From: Magnetospirillum sp. 15-1
Lineage (GTDB): Bacteria; Pseudomonadota; Alphaproteobacteria; Rhodospirillales; Magnetospirillaceae
Direction of reading: 5' to 3'
DNA: 64,000 bases
Assembly (NCBI RefSeq): GCF_900184795.1
Contig: NZ_FXXN01000013.1
Location: 48-64,047, forward strand
Shown: positions 25,979 to 35,283 of the stretch, piece after piece
How positions within the stretch are numbered: the stretch's first letter is position 1
Layout of the letters: every line of letters begins with the position of its first letter
Program-made: the position numbers and the translations under genes
The notes under the pieces: generated by a model
The model's input: the letters and a program-made list of their open reading frames with translations, nothing else
What the model was told of the DNA's origin: nothing
Databases searched by the model: none

Positions 25979-26710
25979 TTAAGAAATGCGCCGCAGAATA
26001 AAGATCGCTTCCTTGTTCAACTGAACGAAGATTTCCAGTTGCAGCGGCATGGTGCTGACCACGTATTGCAGGAATTCCAGCATTCCGCTGGGACCCCAGC
26101 AGTGAAAGTGGATGCTGTAATCCTGGTCCGACAACACCTTGGCGCGGGCGGCGATGGTGGCTTCGTCCGGGTAGTGGCGCCCGAAATGAGAGTCCACATA
26201 GCGCGCCCATTCGTCGAAATGGGTCTCGCGGCTTTGGCCGGGGCCTTCTTCGTGGTCGCGGATAATGTGGTCCAGGGTGGTCGGCGGCCGATTGTCGTCG
26301 AACGTGAAACGCATGTCCGGCAAAGCGGCATACACCACCCCGCCCACCTTCAGCACACGCACGAAATTCTTCAGCGTGCCGATGGGGTCCTGGCAATGCT
26401 CCAGGAAATGGTTGGCGATGATGAAGTCCTGGGATTGCGGCGCCAGGGTGGTCAGGCGCTCGCCGTCATCGACAATGTCCACGTCCACCAGGGGAAGCGC
26501 ACGCAGTTCGGGGTATTGCTCGTACAACTGCTCTTTGGGCATGCGGTCCACATACCGCACCTTGGCCTGACTGGGGACGGCCAAAGGGTTGTGAAGGGCG
26601 CCGACCTCGATACCGCTTCCGTCCAAATACATGGCGGCGATTTGGCTGCGTTGGATGCCTTGCGGCGGTGTTTTCTGCGATCCAGACACGTTTTCACCAC
26701 CTCCGCTCAT
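25979..26710 (-). CDS. SAM-dependent methyltransferase (class I)
   Basis: About 243 residues. Motif I is GSGIEVGALHNPL, an EVGA variant seen in methyltransferases of polysaccharide clusters. An acidic VDVDIVDDGERL segment follows, then FIIANHFLEHCQDPIGTL, which is the usual post-II region with the conserved NHxLEH. The C-terminal part has FHCWGPSGMLEFL. It would methylate a sugar hydroxyl or the chain end. The ATG at 26710 was chosen over a TTG at 26749. It shares an upstream region with the divergent giant glycosyltransferase gene. Confidence 0.8.
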   Translation of the reverse strand: MSGGGENVSGSQKTPPQGIQRSQIAAMYLDGSGIEVGALHNPLAVPSQAKVRYVDRMPKEQLYEQYPELRALPLVDVDIVDDGERLTTLAPQSQDFIIANHFLEHCQDPIGTLKNFVRVLKVGGVVYAALPDMRFTFDDNRPPTTLDHIIRDHEEGPGQSRETHFDEWARYVDSHFGRHYPDEATIAARAKVLSDQDYSIHFHCWGPSGMLEFLQYVVSTMPLQLEIFVQLNKEAIFILRRIS

Positions 26711-26875
26711 TTCCGGGGCGATATCAGGAAAGTCCGCCAAATATGTCAAGCTAGAAATAGCTGAGATGGGTTGGCCACCCTATTGCCTTTGTACGGCGGC
26801 GAGGGCTATAGGTGGTTGAATTGGGTGGGGTTCCTTTGGCCTGTAAGTGGGCGCCAAAGGTACGGGAGTGGTTTT

Positions 26876-29800
26876 GTGGGTCTGGGACGGTTGATATTTC
26901 ACGGACGCCGCGCGTCGGCGCCGTCTTTGTCTTCGCCGCAATGGGGAGCGGGCGTGGTGTCCTACTTGGACGCTGAGTTCTATCTTGAGGTGAATACCGA
27001 TGTCGTCGGCGTCGAGCCGGTTGCCCACTTCCTGTATCACGGCATCTTCGAGAACCGGGCGTCGTCGCTGTTTTTCAATCCTTCATGGTATATGGAGCGC
27101 TGCCCCGAGGCTGTGACCGATGGCCGGCCAGCCCTGATCCATTGGATCGAGCGGGGCTGCGCCCTGGGCATCGACCCGTCGCCTTATTTCAGCGTCGCCC
27201 ATTATCTTGGCTGCAACCCCGACGTGGCCGCCGCCGGGACCCCGCCCCTTGGGCATTTCCTGCTTCACGGCGCCGCCGAGAACCGGCCGTTTCATCCGCT
27301 GTTCGACACTGCCTTCTATTGCGGTCATTGTCCCGAGGCGGCGACCTATCCGGGGGGCGCCTTCCGCCATTTCGTGAATTTCGGGGCCGATGCCGGTTTG
27401 GCGCCCAATGGGGATTTCGACGCGCGCTTCTATGCCGACCGGGTGGGTGATCTGGGCGGCCTAAGCCCGCAGGCCCACTGGCTGCGGCTGGGCTGGCCGG
27501 CGGGGCTGCCCATCAGGGCCGATCATCAGATCAAGGATTATCTGGGCAAGGCCGAAACGGAGCACAGCAGGACGCCCGCGCCCTCACGGGTCCAGGTGGC
27601 GGTATTGGTGCGGGCTGGTCGGGCACGGCTGGCGGCATGCGTCGATAGTGTGCTCGCGGTCCCCACCCGCGTGCCGTTCGATCTGATGCTGGTTGCCGAG
27701 GCGTCCGATGCCGAAACCGCAACTTATCTGCGGCAGTTGGGCATCAAGCGCCCGGACGTTGCGGTGCTGGTCGCCCCCGGCCGTGCGCTTGCGCGTGTGC
27801 TGACCGTTTCCGCAGGGCGCGACCTCGTCATTCTGGACGATGGGGTGCGGGTGGCGCCGGGTTGGTTGGACAAGCTGGCCAACCAAGCTTACGTGTCGTT
27901 CGACGTGGGCAGCGCCACCACCTTGTCGAACCGCCCGGGGCTGGGCGCATATCCGACCTGGCATGGGTGCGCCGTGCTGCCCGGTGGCGAAAGCCTGGAG
28001 ACCATCGACCATGCCTGCCAGACCGCCAACCAGGGGACGGGGCTGGATTATCCGGCGGGTCTCACCGGGGCCTGCACCTATATCCGCCGTGATTGCCTGC
28101 AGTCGCTGCAAGGCCGGCCAGAGGGCCTTGATGACGTGCTGCGCCTGACCGGCGAGGCCGGGTGGCGGCATCGGCTGGCGCTGGACACCTTTGTCCATTG
28201 CGGCGATGGGGGCGCGGCGGCTCCGTTGGCCCTTGCCCAACTGCCGGATGCGGCCCGTCATTTCCTGGCCGAGGATAAGGCCTGCGGCTATCGCGGCGCG
28301 GTGACCGCGCGGCGTTTCGCTGCGTCCGGCAAGCCGGTGATCCTGCTGGTGGGCCATGCCCTGGGCGGCGGAACCGCGCGTCATATCAGTGATCTGGTTG
28401 CCGCCTTCGGCCGTGACGCCCACTTCATGGTGATGTCGCCCTGCGGCAGGGGCGGCAGCGGCACCATGGTCACGCTGGCCGCCGCCAATGACGGCGAGGG
28501 GCTGAGCTTCCGCGGCGACCTGCGCGCCGACGCCCGCCTGCTGACCGAGTTCCTTCATTCGGCGGGCCTGCAACGGGTGCATGTCCATCACGTGCTGGGC
28601 TTCGGCCCCGAACTGCGCCGTTTCATCCTGCAATTGGGCGTTCCGCTGGACGTGACCGTGCATGATCACACGGTGGTCTGTCCGCAATTGCTGATGACGG
28701 ACGCGCAGGGCAATTTCTGCGGCGACAGGACCTATGGCGAGTGCAACGCCTGTGTGGCCGAGCGTTGGCACATGGCCGCCACCGACGTCTTCACCTGGCG
28801 CCGCCGGCACGCTTGGCTGCTGGAAATGGCGGAACGGGTGATCTGTCCCAGCCGCGACCTTGCCGTCCGCCTGAAGGAATACTTCCCCCATCTGTGCAAC
28901 GTGACCGTTGCGCCCCACGCCACCCTGGGCGAGCCGCCCGCCGCTCCGCTTGCCGTGCCTGCGTTGGCCGAGGGCGAGCCGTTGCGGGTGGCGGTTTTGG
29001 GAACGCTGGCGCCCCACAAGGGCAGCCGGGCGGTGGCGGAATTGGCCACCCTGGCGCGGGAACGGGGCGCTGCCGTGGACATCGTGCTGATCGGTCATTC
29101 CGTGGTGCCCATGCCGGGCACTGACGAGGCCAATTTCCGCGCCACCGGAGCCTATGAGGAAAGCGCGTTGCCCGCCCTGCTGGCCGAACTGTCGCCCCAT
29201 GTGGTGTGGTTCCCCTCGCGCTGCCCCGAGACCTACAGCTACACCCTCAGTGCCGCCTTGGCCGCCGGGTTGCCGGTGGTGGCTCCGGCTTTAGGGGCGT
29301 TCCCCGAGCGTCTGGCGGGACGGCAATGGACATGGCTGGCGGCGTGGGACCAAAGCGCCGAGCGGATGTTGGAGCGCTTTGAGGCCGTCGCCCATGCTGT
29401 GCGCCACAACCGTCCGCCCATGCCGCCGCAGGGCCAGCCGGCGCGGGAGGCGGCGTTCTATCATTGCTATCTGCTGCCCGCAACGCAGCGGCAAGAGGTC
29501 CGCGATTTGCGCCGTCCGGGGCGGATTTCGGTGATGGCGGTGCTTGAAACCCATGTTCCGCTGGCCGCCGGCATGCTGGGCAATTTGCCCGATCCGTGCG
29601 GCTATATCCGTGGATTGCTGCCCCTGCGCAACCAGCAAGACCACATGGATGTGCATTTCGTGGATGAAGACGAAATCCCCAATTTCGTCGCCCATGTGGT
29701 GTTCACCCAGCGCACCGCCATCCGTCAGGCCGAACTGGCGCGCAAGGCCATCGCCCATTGCCGCCGCCATGGCATAAGGATCGTCTATGACATCGACGAT

Positions 29801-30577
29801 GCCCTGTTCGATGTCCATTCCAGCGCCGAAGCCGATCACGCCAGCTATGGCGACCGGTTGGGCGGCGCCTTCCAACTGGTGTGCAACGCCGATGTGGTGA
29901 CCGTGTCCACGCCGCCCTTGGCTGAACGCTTGCGGGGGTGGAGCGGTTCGGTCGAACTCGTCGCCAATGCCCTGGACGTGGAATTGTGGGGATTGGACCA
30001 GCCGCCCGTGGCGCCGCCCGATCATGGCCCGGTGCGCATGCTGTATATGGGCACGGTGACCCATGAAGGGGACTTTGGGCTGGTGGCGCCGGCGCTGGAA
30101 CGTCTGGCGGCGGAATTCGGGCCGGATCGTTTGCAGATCGACGTGATCGGCGTGATGCGGTCAACCCCGCCCTGGCTGCGGCGCCTGAACGCCCCCGCCC
30201 GCGCCTCGGCGTCCTATCCCCAGTTCGTCGAATGGCTGAAAAGTCAGGGGCCGTGGCATGTGGGCATCGCCCCGCTGACGGCCACCTATTTCAACCGCTA
30301 TAAAAGCCACCTGAAATATTTGGATTATACGGCGGTGGGGGCGGCGGTCGCCTGCTCGGACTTTACCCCGTATAACGGCGTGGTGCGCCACGGCGTGACC
30401 GGCCTGCTGGTGCCCGACGACGGCTGGTACGACGCTCTTCGTAATCTGGTTGTGGATGCCGGTCTGCGCCGCAGCCTGCATGACGCGGCGCGTCAGGAAT
30501 TGCTGTCGCACCACACCCTATCGTCCCAGTCTACCACCCGGCGCGCCTTCTGGGACCGGGTGGTGGGGCAGGTCTGA
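26876..30577 (+). CDS. Giant glycosyltransferase: N-terminal repeats plus two GT-B domains
   Basis: About 1233 residues. Residues 20-230 hold about four repeats of a 45-50-residue unit with the pattern FxxxxYxxxxPD/PEA...HFLxHGxxENR, a module often fused to large polysaccharide glycosyltransferases. A poorly conserved GT2-like segment follows (about 235-480). A GT4-type domain begins at VILLVGHALGGGTARHI (about 487-860), and a second GT-B-like domain at about 883-1233 contains IVYDIDDALFDVHS and GVTGLLVPDDGW. The terminal domain is clearly similar to that of the convergent gene at 30580-35283. The GTG at 26876 with GGGAG 8 bases upstream is my choice; an ATG at 26771 is possible. It probably polymerises the repeat unit in the cytoplasm. 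Confidence 0.82.
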   Translation: MGLGRLIFHGRRASAPSLSSPQWGAGVVSYLDAEFYLEVNTDVVGVEPVAHFLYHGIFENRASSLFFNPSWYMERCPEAVTDGRPALIHWIERGCALGIDPSPYFSVAHYLGCNPDVAAAGTPPLGHFLLHGAAENRPFHPLFDTAFYCGHCPEAATYPGGAFRHFVNFGADAGLAPNGDFDARFYADRVGDLGGLSPQAHWLRLGWPAGLPIRADHQIKDYLGKAETEHSRTPAPSRVQVAVLVRAGRARLAACVDSVLAVPTRVPFDLMLVAEASDAETATYLRQLGIKRPDVAVLVAPGRALARVLTVSAGRDLVILDDGVRVAPGWLDKLANQAYVSFDVGSATTLSNRPGLGAYPTWHGCAVLPGGESLETIDHACQTANQGTGLDYPAGLTGACTYIRRDCLQSLQGRPEGLDDVLRLTGEAGWRHRLALDTFVHCGDGGAAAPLALAQLPDAARHFLAEDKACGYRGAVTARRFAASGKPVILLVGHALGGGTARHISDLVAAFGRDAHFMVMSPCGRGGSGTMVTLAAANDGEGLSFRGDLRADARLLTEFLHSAGLQRVHVHHVLGFGPELRRFILQLGVPLDVTVHDHTVVCPQLLMTDAQGNFCGDRTYGECNACVAERWHMAATDVFTWRRRHAWLLEMAERVICPSRDLAVRLKEYFPHLCNVTVAPHATLGEPPAAPLAVPALAEGEPLRVAVLGTLAPHKGSRAVAELATLARERGAAVDIVLIGHSVVPMPGTDEANFRATGAYEESALPALLAELSPHVVWFPSRCPETYSYTLSAALAAGLPVVAPALGAFPERLAGRQWTWLAAWDQSAERMLERFEAVAHAVRHNRPPMPPQGQPAREAAFYHCYLLPATQRQEVRDLRRPGRISVMAVLETHVPLAAGMLGNLPDPCGYIRGLLPLRNQQDHMDVHFVDEDEIPNFVAHVVFTQRTAIRQAELARKAIAHCRRHGIRIVYDIDDALFDVHSSAEADHASYGDRLGGAFQLVCNADVVTVSTPPLAERLRGWSGSVELVANALDVELWGLDQPPVAPPDHGPVRMLYMGTVTHEGDFGLVAPALERLAAEFGPDRLQIDVIGVMRSTPPWLRRLNAPARASASYPQFVEWLKSQGPWHVGIAPLTATYFNRYKSHLKYLDYTAVGAAVACSDFTPYNGVVRHGVTGLLVPDDGWYDALRNLVVDAGLRRSLHDAARQELLSHHTLSSQSTTRRAFWDRVVGQV

Positions 30578-30579
30578 CG

Positions 30580-33500
30580 TCAGCCTGATACCGCTTCCCG
30601 CAGGATATCGCGCAGGCGCAGGGACTGACCACGCATCACGTGACTGCGCGATACGTCGGCGAAGGCCGCGTTTGCCATGGTGCGGCGTAAATCCGCATCC
30701 TTGGCAAGGCGGGCGACGGCAGCTCCCCATGCTTCGGCGCTGGGGCCGACCAGCAAGCCATTGACGCCGTCCTGCACCACACCTTCGTAGGGCGGCAGGG
30801 CGGCGTAGGCTCCGGCCAGGCCAAGGGCGGAATATTCCAGATACTTGAGCGCGCTCTTGGCGCGGTTGAACGGCGTGTCCACCAGTGGGGCCAAACCAAT
30901 GTCCCAGGCTGCGGCATTGGCGCGCATCCAGCGGGCAAAGGCCGGATAGCTGACCATGGACAGCGGAACGTCCACGCGCTCGTACCAATCCTGGCCGGCG
31001 CCGGTCGGCTCGCCGCCGATCACCGACAGACGGATGTCCAGGCCGGTTTCCTGTCGCGCCATGTCCAGGGCCGGACGCAGCAGGGCAAGGTCGGCGCCGT
31101 GGGTGGCGGTGCCGGCATACAGCAGGGCCACGTGCCCGCGTTCGGTCCGGGCCGGGGCGTGGTTGCCCGCGAACCACAGGGATTCGTCCAGCGCGTTGGC
31201 AAGCACCCGCACCTTGTCCGGCCAGCGGCCAAAGGTGTCGGCCAGGACGGGCGTGCTGGCGACGATGATGTTCGCCGCCTTGGCCAGTTCCTCCATGGCC
31301 TTGGCGGCTTCGCCATAGGCGGCGTGCTCGGGGTGATCCTTGCCCAGGGCGGTCAGATCGTCATCCACGTCCAGGACCAGCGGCACCTTGCGGTCGGCAG
31401 CCATGGCGATCAGGTGCCGGGTGTCCTCCAGCGACAGGGGCGCGCGCTGCACGACCATGACGTCGCTTTCGCCCGCCGCCGCCAGGGTGGCGGCGGAATG
31501 AACCATTGGCACAAGGTCGTCGCGCACCGCCGGGTGCTCCAGCGGGCGCAGCAGCCGCAGATGGGCGCAGGCGATGGGATCGTCGCCCGTGGCCTGGACC
31601 ACCATGCCCACTCGCAATGGGCGTGCGTCAGACGGCGCGGCGAAGGCGCGGCCACCGGTGCGGGCGGTGCGGAAGGCGGCATCATAGCCCTTTGCCATGT
31701 CCGCCCGCGACGGCAGGCGCATGGCCGCCACTTCGTCCAGGCGGGCGGCGTGGTCGGCGGGGGTAGCCAGGATGGCGGTCAGGGCCTTATAGGCCTTGTC
31801 GGGATCGAGGGGCAGAACCCAGCCGCCGCCATTGGCGCGGACCCGTTCGGCCTGGGCACCCAAATCCAGGGTGACCACCGGCACGCCGCACGACCAGGAT
31901 TCGGTCAGGACGTGGCTCCAGGTTTCCGGGCAGATGCTGAACAGTCCGATGACCGACGGGCGGATTTTGCGCACCAGATCGGCGAAATGTTCGGCCTGAT
32001 ACGGGCCGTGGTCGATGCCGGTCTGGGCCAGCTCCGCCGGCACCGAACCGGCGAAATGGAATTCGAACCGGCCAGCCTTGTCCAATTCCCGCAGGCGCTG
32101 CACGAAGCTGGCGCCCTTATGGCGGACCAGGATGCCGGGGATCAGAATGCGCACCGGCCCATCGGTCGACGGCGCGGCGGTCAGTCCCTGGACCCGGCGC
32201 AGGTCGCGGCCATGGGGGATCACCGCCCACTTTTCAGCGGCGATCTGGGGGAACGCCTTGCGGTGCAACTCCACCACCGAGGCGGACGGTGCTGCGATGA
32301 TGGCGGCGGCTTCCAGCACCTCGGCCAGTCGTTGCCGCCACGATGCCACCCAGCCGCCGCGCAGGCCGGGCACTCGGGCATAGGCCGGCAAAGGCACCGG
32401 GCATGCGCCTTGGCCGTTGGCGCAATCGCCGCCGCAATGGCGGTTTTCCGCATCCAGCAGATTGATGGTCGGGCACACCATGAAGAAGTCGTGCACATTG
32501 ACCACCAGGGGCACCGACAGGGCGCGCACCACCCGCACCAGCGAGACCGACATGTGCAACAGATGGTGCAGGTGCACCAGCTCGACGCCATAGCGCAGGA
32601 TCACGCCGCTGACGAAGCCGGCGAAGGCGCCGTTGGGAACGCGGCAATCTTGCATGGTTTCGGGAAGGGTGCATTCCTCCAGCAGGGCGCCGGTGGACCC
32701 GCAATGCACTTGCAGCCCCCGTCCATCCGAGGTCAGCAGCAGATGCTCGTACGAGTCCGACAGGCCGGCGGCGATGTCGCGGGCGCTGTGTTCCATGCCG
32801 CCGCCCACCCGGGGGAATACGGACAGCACGCGCGGCCGTGGCCGCTGGCCGGCGGTGGCGGCGGTTTTGAACAGTTCGCTCACATGGGCGCGGGTCTGGC
32901 GCAGGCGGCTGCCGCCGAAGGCGTCGGCCACCACGTAGGGATATTCGGGATACCGGGCCAGCAGGGCCTTGGCGCCTTCCTCCATCAAACGCTGGCGCGA
33001 TTCGCCGAAGCTGCGCCCTTCGCGATGGAACACCAGCGCGGATTCGTCGATGAGGTGGCGGAAGCCGGCATTCAGCGCCCGCAGGCAGTAATCATTCTCT
33101 TCGCCATAGCCGCGCGGGAAGGCCTCGCGGTCGAACAGGCCGATGCGATCCACCACTTGCCGCTTGATGTACAGGCAGAAGCCGTTGCCGGTGGGCACTT
33201 CGGGGCGGAAGAACGCCGCCCCCTGGAACAACGCCCGTCCGGCGGAATCCGGGTCCAGGCACAGGGGATAGGTGTTGACCTCGCCGGGGACGGGGAACGA
33301 GAACGCGCCGGCATTGTCGGAAACCGCCGTCACCGTGCCCACGTCCGCCTGGGAATAGGCGGTCAGGCGCAGATTATCCAGCCAGCGCGGCGTGACCTCG
33401 GTGTCGCTGTTCAGCAGAACCACGTCGCCGGTGGTTTCGCCAAGCGCGCGGTTGACCGTGCCGGTAAAGCCCAAATTTTCCGAGTTGCGCAGGATGCGCA

Positions 33501-35283
33501 CGTTGGGCCGGTGGGCATGGGCGGCCAGCAATGGCGCAATACGCGGGTCGGGGCTGGCATCGTCGATGATCAGCAATTGGGCGCGAACTGTGGTGTTGCG
33601 GATCAGGGAATCCAGGCATGCGGCCACGTCGTCGGGCGCATTATAGACGGGCACCACCACGGTCACCGGCGGGGCGGTTTCCAGGGCGGCAAGCGCGGTG
33701 CAATCGGTGCTGCCCACATTGGCCGCCGCCGCCGTTACCCCTGCCGGTGCCGCAAATGCGGTCATGGCTTCGGGCTGGGGCAGCGGGTGCTGGCACCATT
33801 GGCGGATGTCGCGCAGCAGGGTTTCCAGGAAATCCGTCGCCAAGGGCTGTTTGGGCTGACGGCTCAGGACGCGCTTCAATTCGCCCAGCCGGTTGCCCAT
33901 GCGCCAGCGTGACGAGCCCACCAGGGCGCGGAAGCCGTGTTCGAACTGATCGACCGCCATTTCGAAATGGGTGCGGTCCTGGCGCGCCACCGCCAAGGCC
34001 TGGGCATAGGCGGCAACCCGCTGAGCGGCCGCCGTGCGGGCGTCATCCAGTTCGCACACCCGTTGCAGCAACTGGTTGCGCGATTCGGCCAGTTGGGCCA
34101 GTTGGCGTTGCTGAACTTCGGCGAGATTTTCCGCTTGGGCCACCGCGTCGGCCAGCTGGGTCAGGCGCTGCGCGTCGTGATCGTGCGCCCGCAGACGGCT
34201 TTCGCTCTCGGCCAGCACGCGGGACTTTTCGACCAGCGAGGCGGACAGCGCCTTGACGGTCTCGCGGCTGCGGGTGAAACCGTCCTCGGCTTCCCGTAAT
34301 TTTTCCGTCAGTTCGGGCAAACGACCAGCCAGCGCTGCGTTTTCCGTGCGAAGCCGGTCCAGATTTGCCTTCAAATCGGCCAGTTCGGTTTCGTTGGCGG
34401 ACAGGGTGGCGACGGCGTTTTCCAGTTCGCCAATGCGTTTGGTGTTTTCATCGCGCTGGGTACGCAGATTTGCGATGAAGGCATGCAGTTCGGCGATGTG
34501 AGCGTGCTTTCGCTTTTCCTCGATCTCCAGCACACGGACGCGCTCACTCAACTGCTTGCGGGAATTCTGCGAGGTGTGGCGTTCAAGCAGGGACTGGCCA
34601 AGGCGCGAGAACAATTTCCGCACGTGCGCCAGGGTTTCCGTGTCGCCGCTGCAATCCAGCAGCCGGCGTATCTCGGGCGCAATTTCACCGCCCACCGCCA
34701 GCACGCCAAGGCCGTGGCCGTGCAGGAACTCCAGCGACGGATAGCGTTCGCGCAATTCCTCCCAGATACGCCACGCGCCGAAATCGCGTTCGCGCACGTT
34801 GATGTCATGCATGATGACCACGCCGCGCGGGCTGATCTTGGGCAGCCAGGACGAGAAATCGTGGGCCACCGCCTCGGCGGTGTGGAACCCGTCGATGTGC
34901 AGCAAATCGACGCTGCCGTCCCGGAAATGGCCCAAGGCGTCGTCGAAGGTGCTGCGGATCAGGGTGGAAAAGGCGCCGAAATGGGCGTCGTTATGGTCGG
35001 CGACCGACTGGAAGATTTCTTCACCATACGTGCCGGCATGGCTGTCGCCGGTCCAGGTATCCACCGCGAAGCAGGCGGTGCTGAGTTGGTTGTCGCGCAC
35101 CGCCTGGCACAGGGAGAAATAGGAATTGCCCGTATGGGTGCCCAATTCCACGATCAGCCGGGGACTCAGCGCGCGCACCAGCCAGAATGCGAAGGGGATG
35201 TGACTGACCCACGAGGTCGGCTCGACGATCCGGCCGGGTTCCTCCAGCATGGCGGGGACGAACAGGTTGGCGGCCTTCATCAT
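30580..35283 (-). CDS. Giant four-part enzyme: methyltransferase, coiled coil, GT2, two GT-B domains
   Basis: 1567 residues. A class I methyltransferase (about 35-225; ELGTHTGNSYFSL, DLLHIDGFHTAEAV, MHDINVRERDFG) is followed by a heptad-rich coiled coil (about 240-440), a GT2 domain (about 535-780; VVPVYNAPDDVAACL, LNSDTEVTPRWL, GYGEENDYCLRA), a GT4-type domain (about 818-1210; FPRVGGGMEHSARDI, CPETWSHVLTESWSCGVP) and a terminal GT-B-like domain (about 1220-1567; PLVLDVDDDLTAL, DGVNGLLVGPSAEAW). Methyltransferase-coiled-coil-GT fusions recall WbdD/WbdA-type chain-length control, where capping and polymerisation are joined by a molecular ruler; that role is inferred. ATGA overlap with wzt shows coupling to the exporter. 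Confidence 0.87.
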   Translation of the reverse strand: MMKAANLFVPAMLEEPGRIVEPTSWVSHIPFAFWLVRALSPRLIVELGTHTGNSYFSLCQAVRDNQLSTACFAVDTWTGDSHAGTYGEEIFQSVADHNDAHFGAFSTLIRSTFDDALGHFRDGSVDLLHIDGFHTAEAVAHDFSSWLPKISPRGVVIMHDINVRERDFGAWRIWEELRERYPSLEFLHGHGLGVLAVGGEIAPEIRRLLDCSGDTETLAHVRKLFSRLGQSLLERHTSQNSRKQLSERVRVLEIEEKRKHAHIAELHAFIANLRTQRDENTKRIGELENAVATLSANETELADLKANLDRLRTENAALAGRLPELTEKLREAEDGFTRSRETVKALSASLVEKSRVLAESESRLRAHDHDAQRLTQLADAVAQAENLAEVQQRQLAQLAESRNQLLQRVCELDDARTAAAQRVAAYAQALAVARQDRTHFEMAVDQFEHGFRALVGSSRWRMGNRLGELKRVLSRQPKQPLATDFLETLLRDIRQWCQHPLPQPEAMTAFAAPAGVTAAAANVGSTDCTALAALETAPPVTVVVPVYNAPDDVAACLDSLIRNTTVRAQLLIIDDASPDPRIAPLLAAHAHRPNVRILRNSENLGFTGTVNRALGETTGDVVLLNSDTEVTPRWLDNLRLTAYSQADVGTVTAVSDNAGAFSFPVPGEVNTYPLCLDPDSAGRALFQGAAFFRPEVPTGNGFCLYIKRQVVDRIGLFDREAFPRGYGEENDYCLRALNAGFRHLIDESALVFHREGRSFGESRQRLMEEGAKALLARYPEYPYVVADAFGGSRLRQTRAHVSELFKTAATAGQRPRPRVLSVFPRVGGGMEHSARDIAAGLSDSYEHLLLTSDGRGLQVHCGSTGALLEECTLPETMQDCRVPNGAFAGFVSGVILRYGVELVHLHHLLHMSVSLVRVVRALSVPLVVNVHDFFMVCPTINLLDAENRHCGGDCANGQGACPVPLPAYARVPGLRGGWVASWRQRLAEVLEAAAIIAAPSASVVELHRKAFPQIAAEKWAVIPHGRDLRRVQGLTAAPSTDGPVRILIPGILVRHKGASFVQRLRELDKAGRFEFHFAGSVPAELAQTGIDHGPYQAEHFADLVRKIRPSVIGLFSICPETWSHVLTESWSCGVPVVTLDLGAQAERVRANGGGWVLPLDPDKAYKALTAILATPADHAARLDEVAAMRLPSRADMAKGYDAAFRTARTGGRAFAAPSDARPLRVGMVVQATGDDPIACAHLRLLRPLEHPAVRDDLVPMVHSAATLAAAGESDVMVVQRAPLSLEDTRHLIAMAADRKVPLVLDVDDDLTALGKDHPEHAAYGEAAKAMEELAKAANIIVASTPVLADTFGRWPDKVRVLANALDESLWFAGNHAPARTERGHVALLYAGTATHGADLALLRPALDMARQETGLDIRLSVIGGEPTGAGQDWYERVDVPLSMVSYPAFARWMRANAAAWDIGLAPLVDTPFNRAKSALKYLEYSALGLAGAYAALPPYEGVVQDGVNGLLVGPSAEAWGAAVARLAKDADLRRTMANAAFADVSRSHVMRGQSLRLRDILREAVSG

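Noticed and set aside
31099-33912. A 937-codon open frame on the + strand
   Set aside because: It is antisense to the giant transferase, whose domains are clear; the product is low-complexity (Gly/His/Gln/Arg-rich), typical of the reverse frame of high-GC coding DNA.
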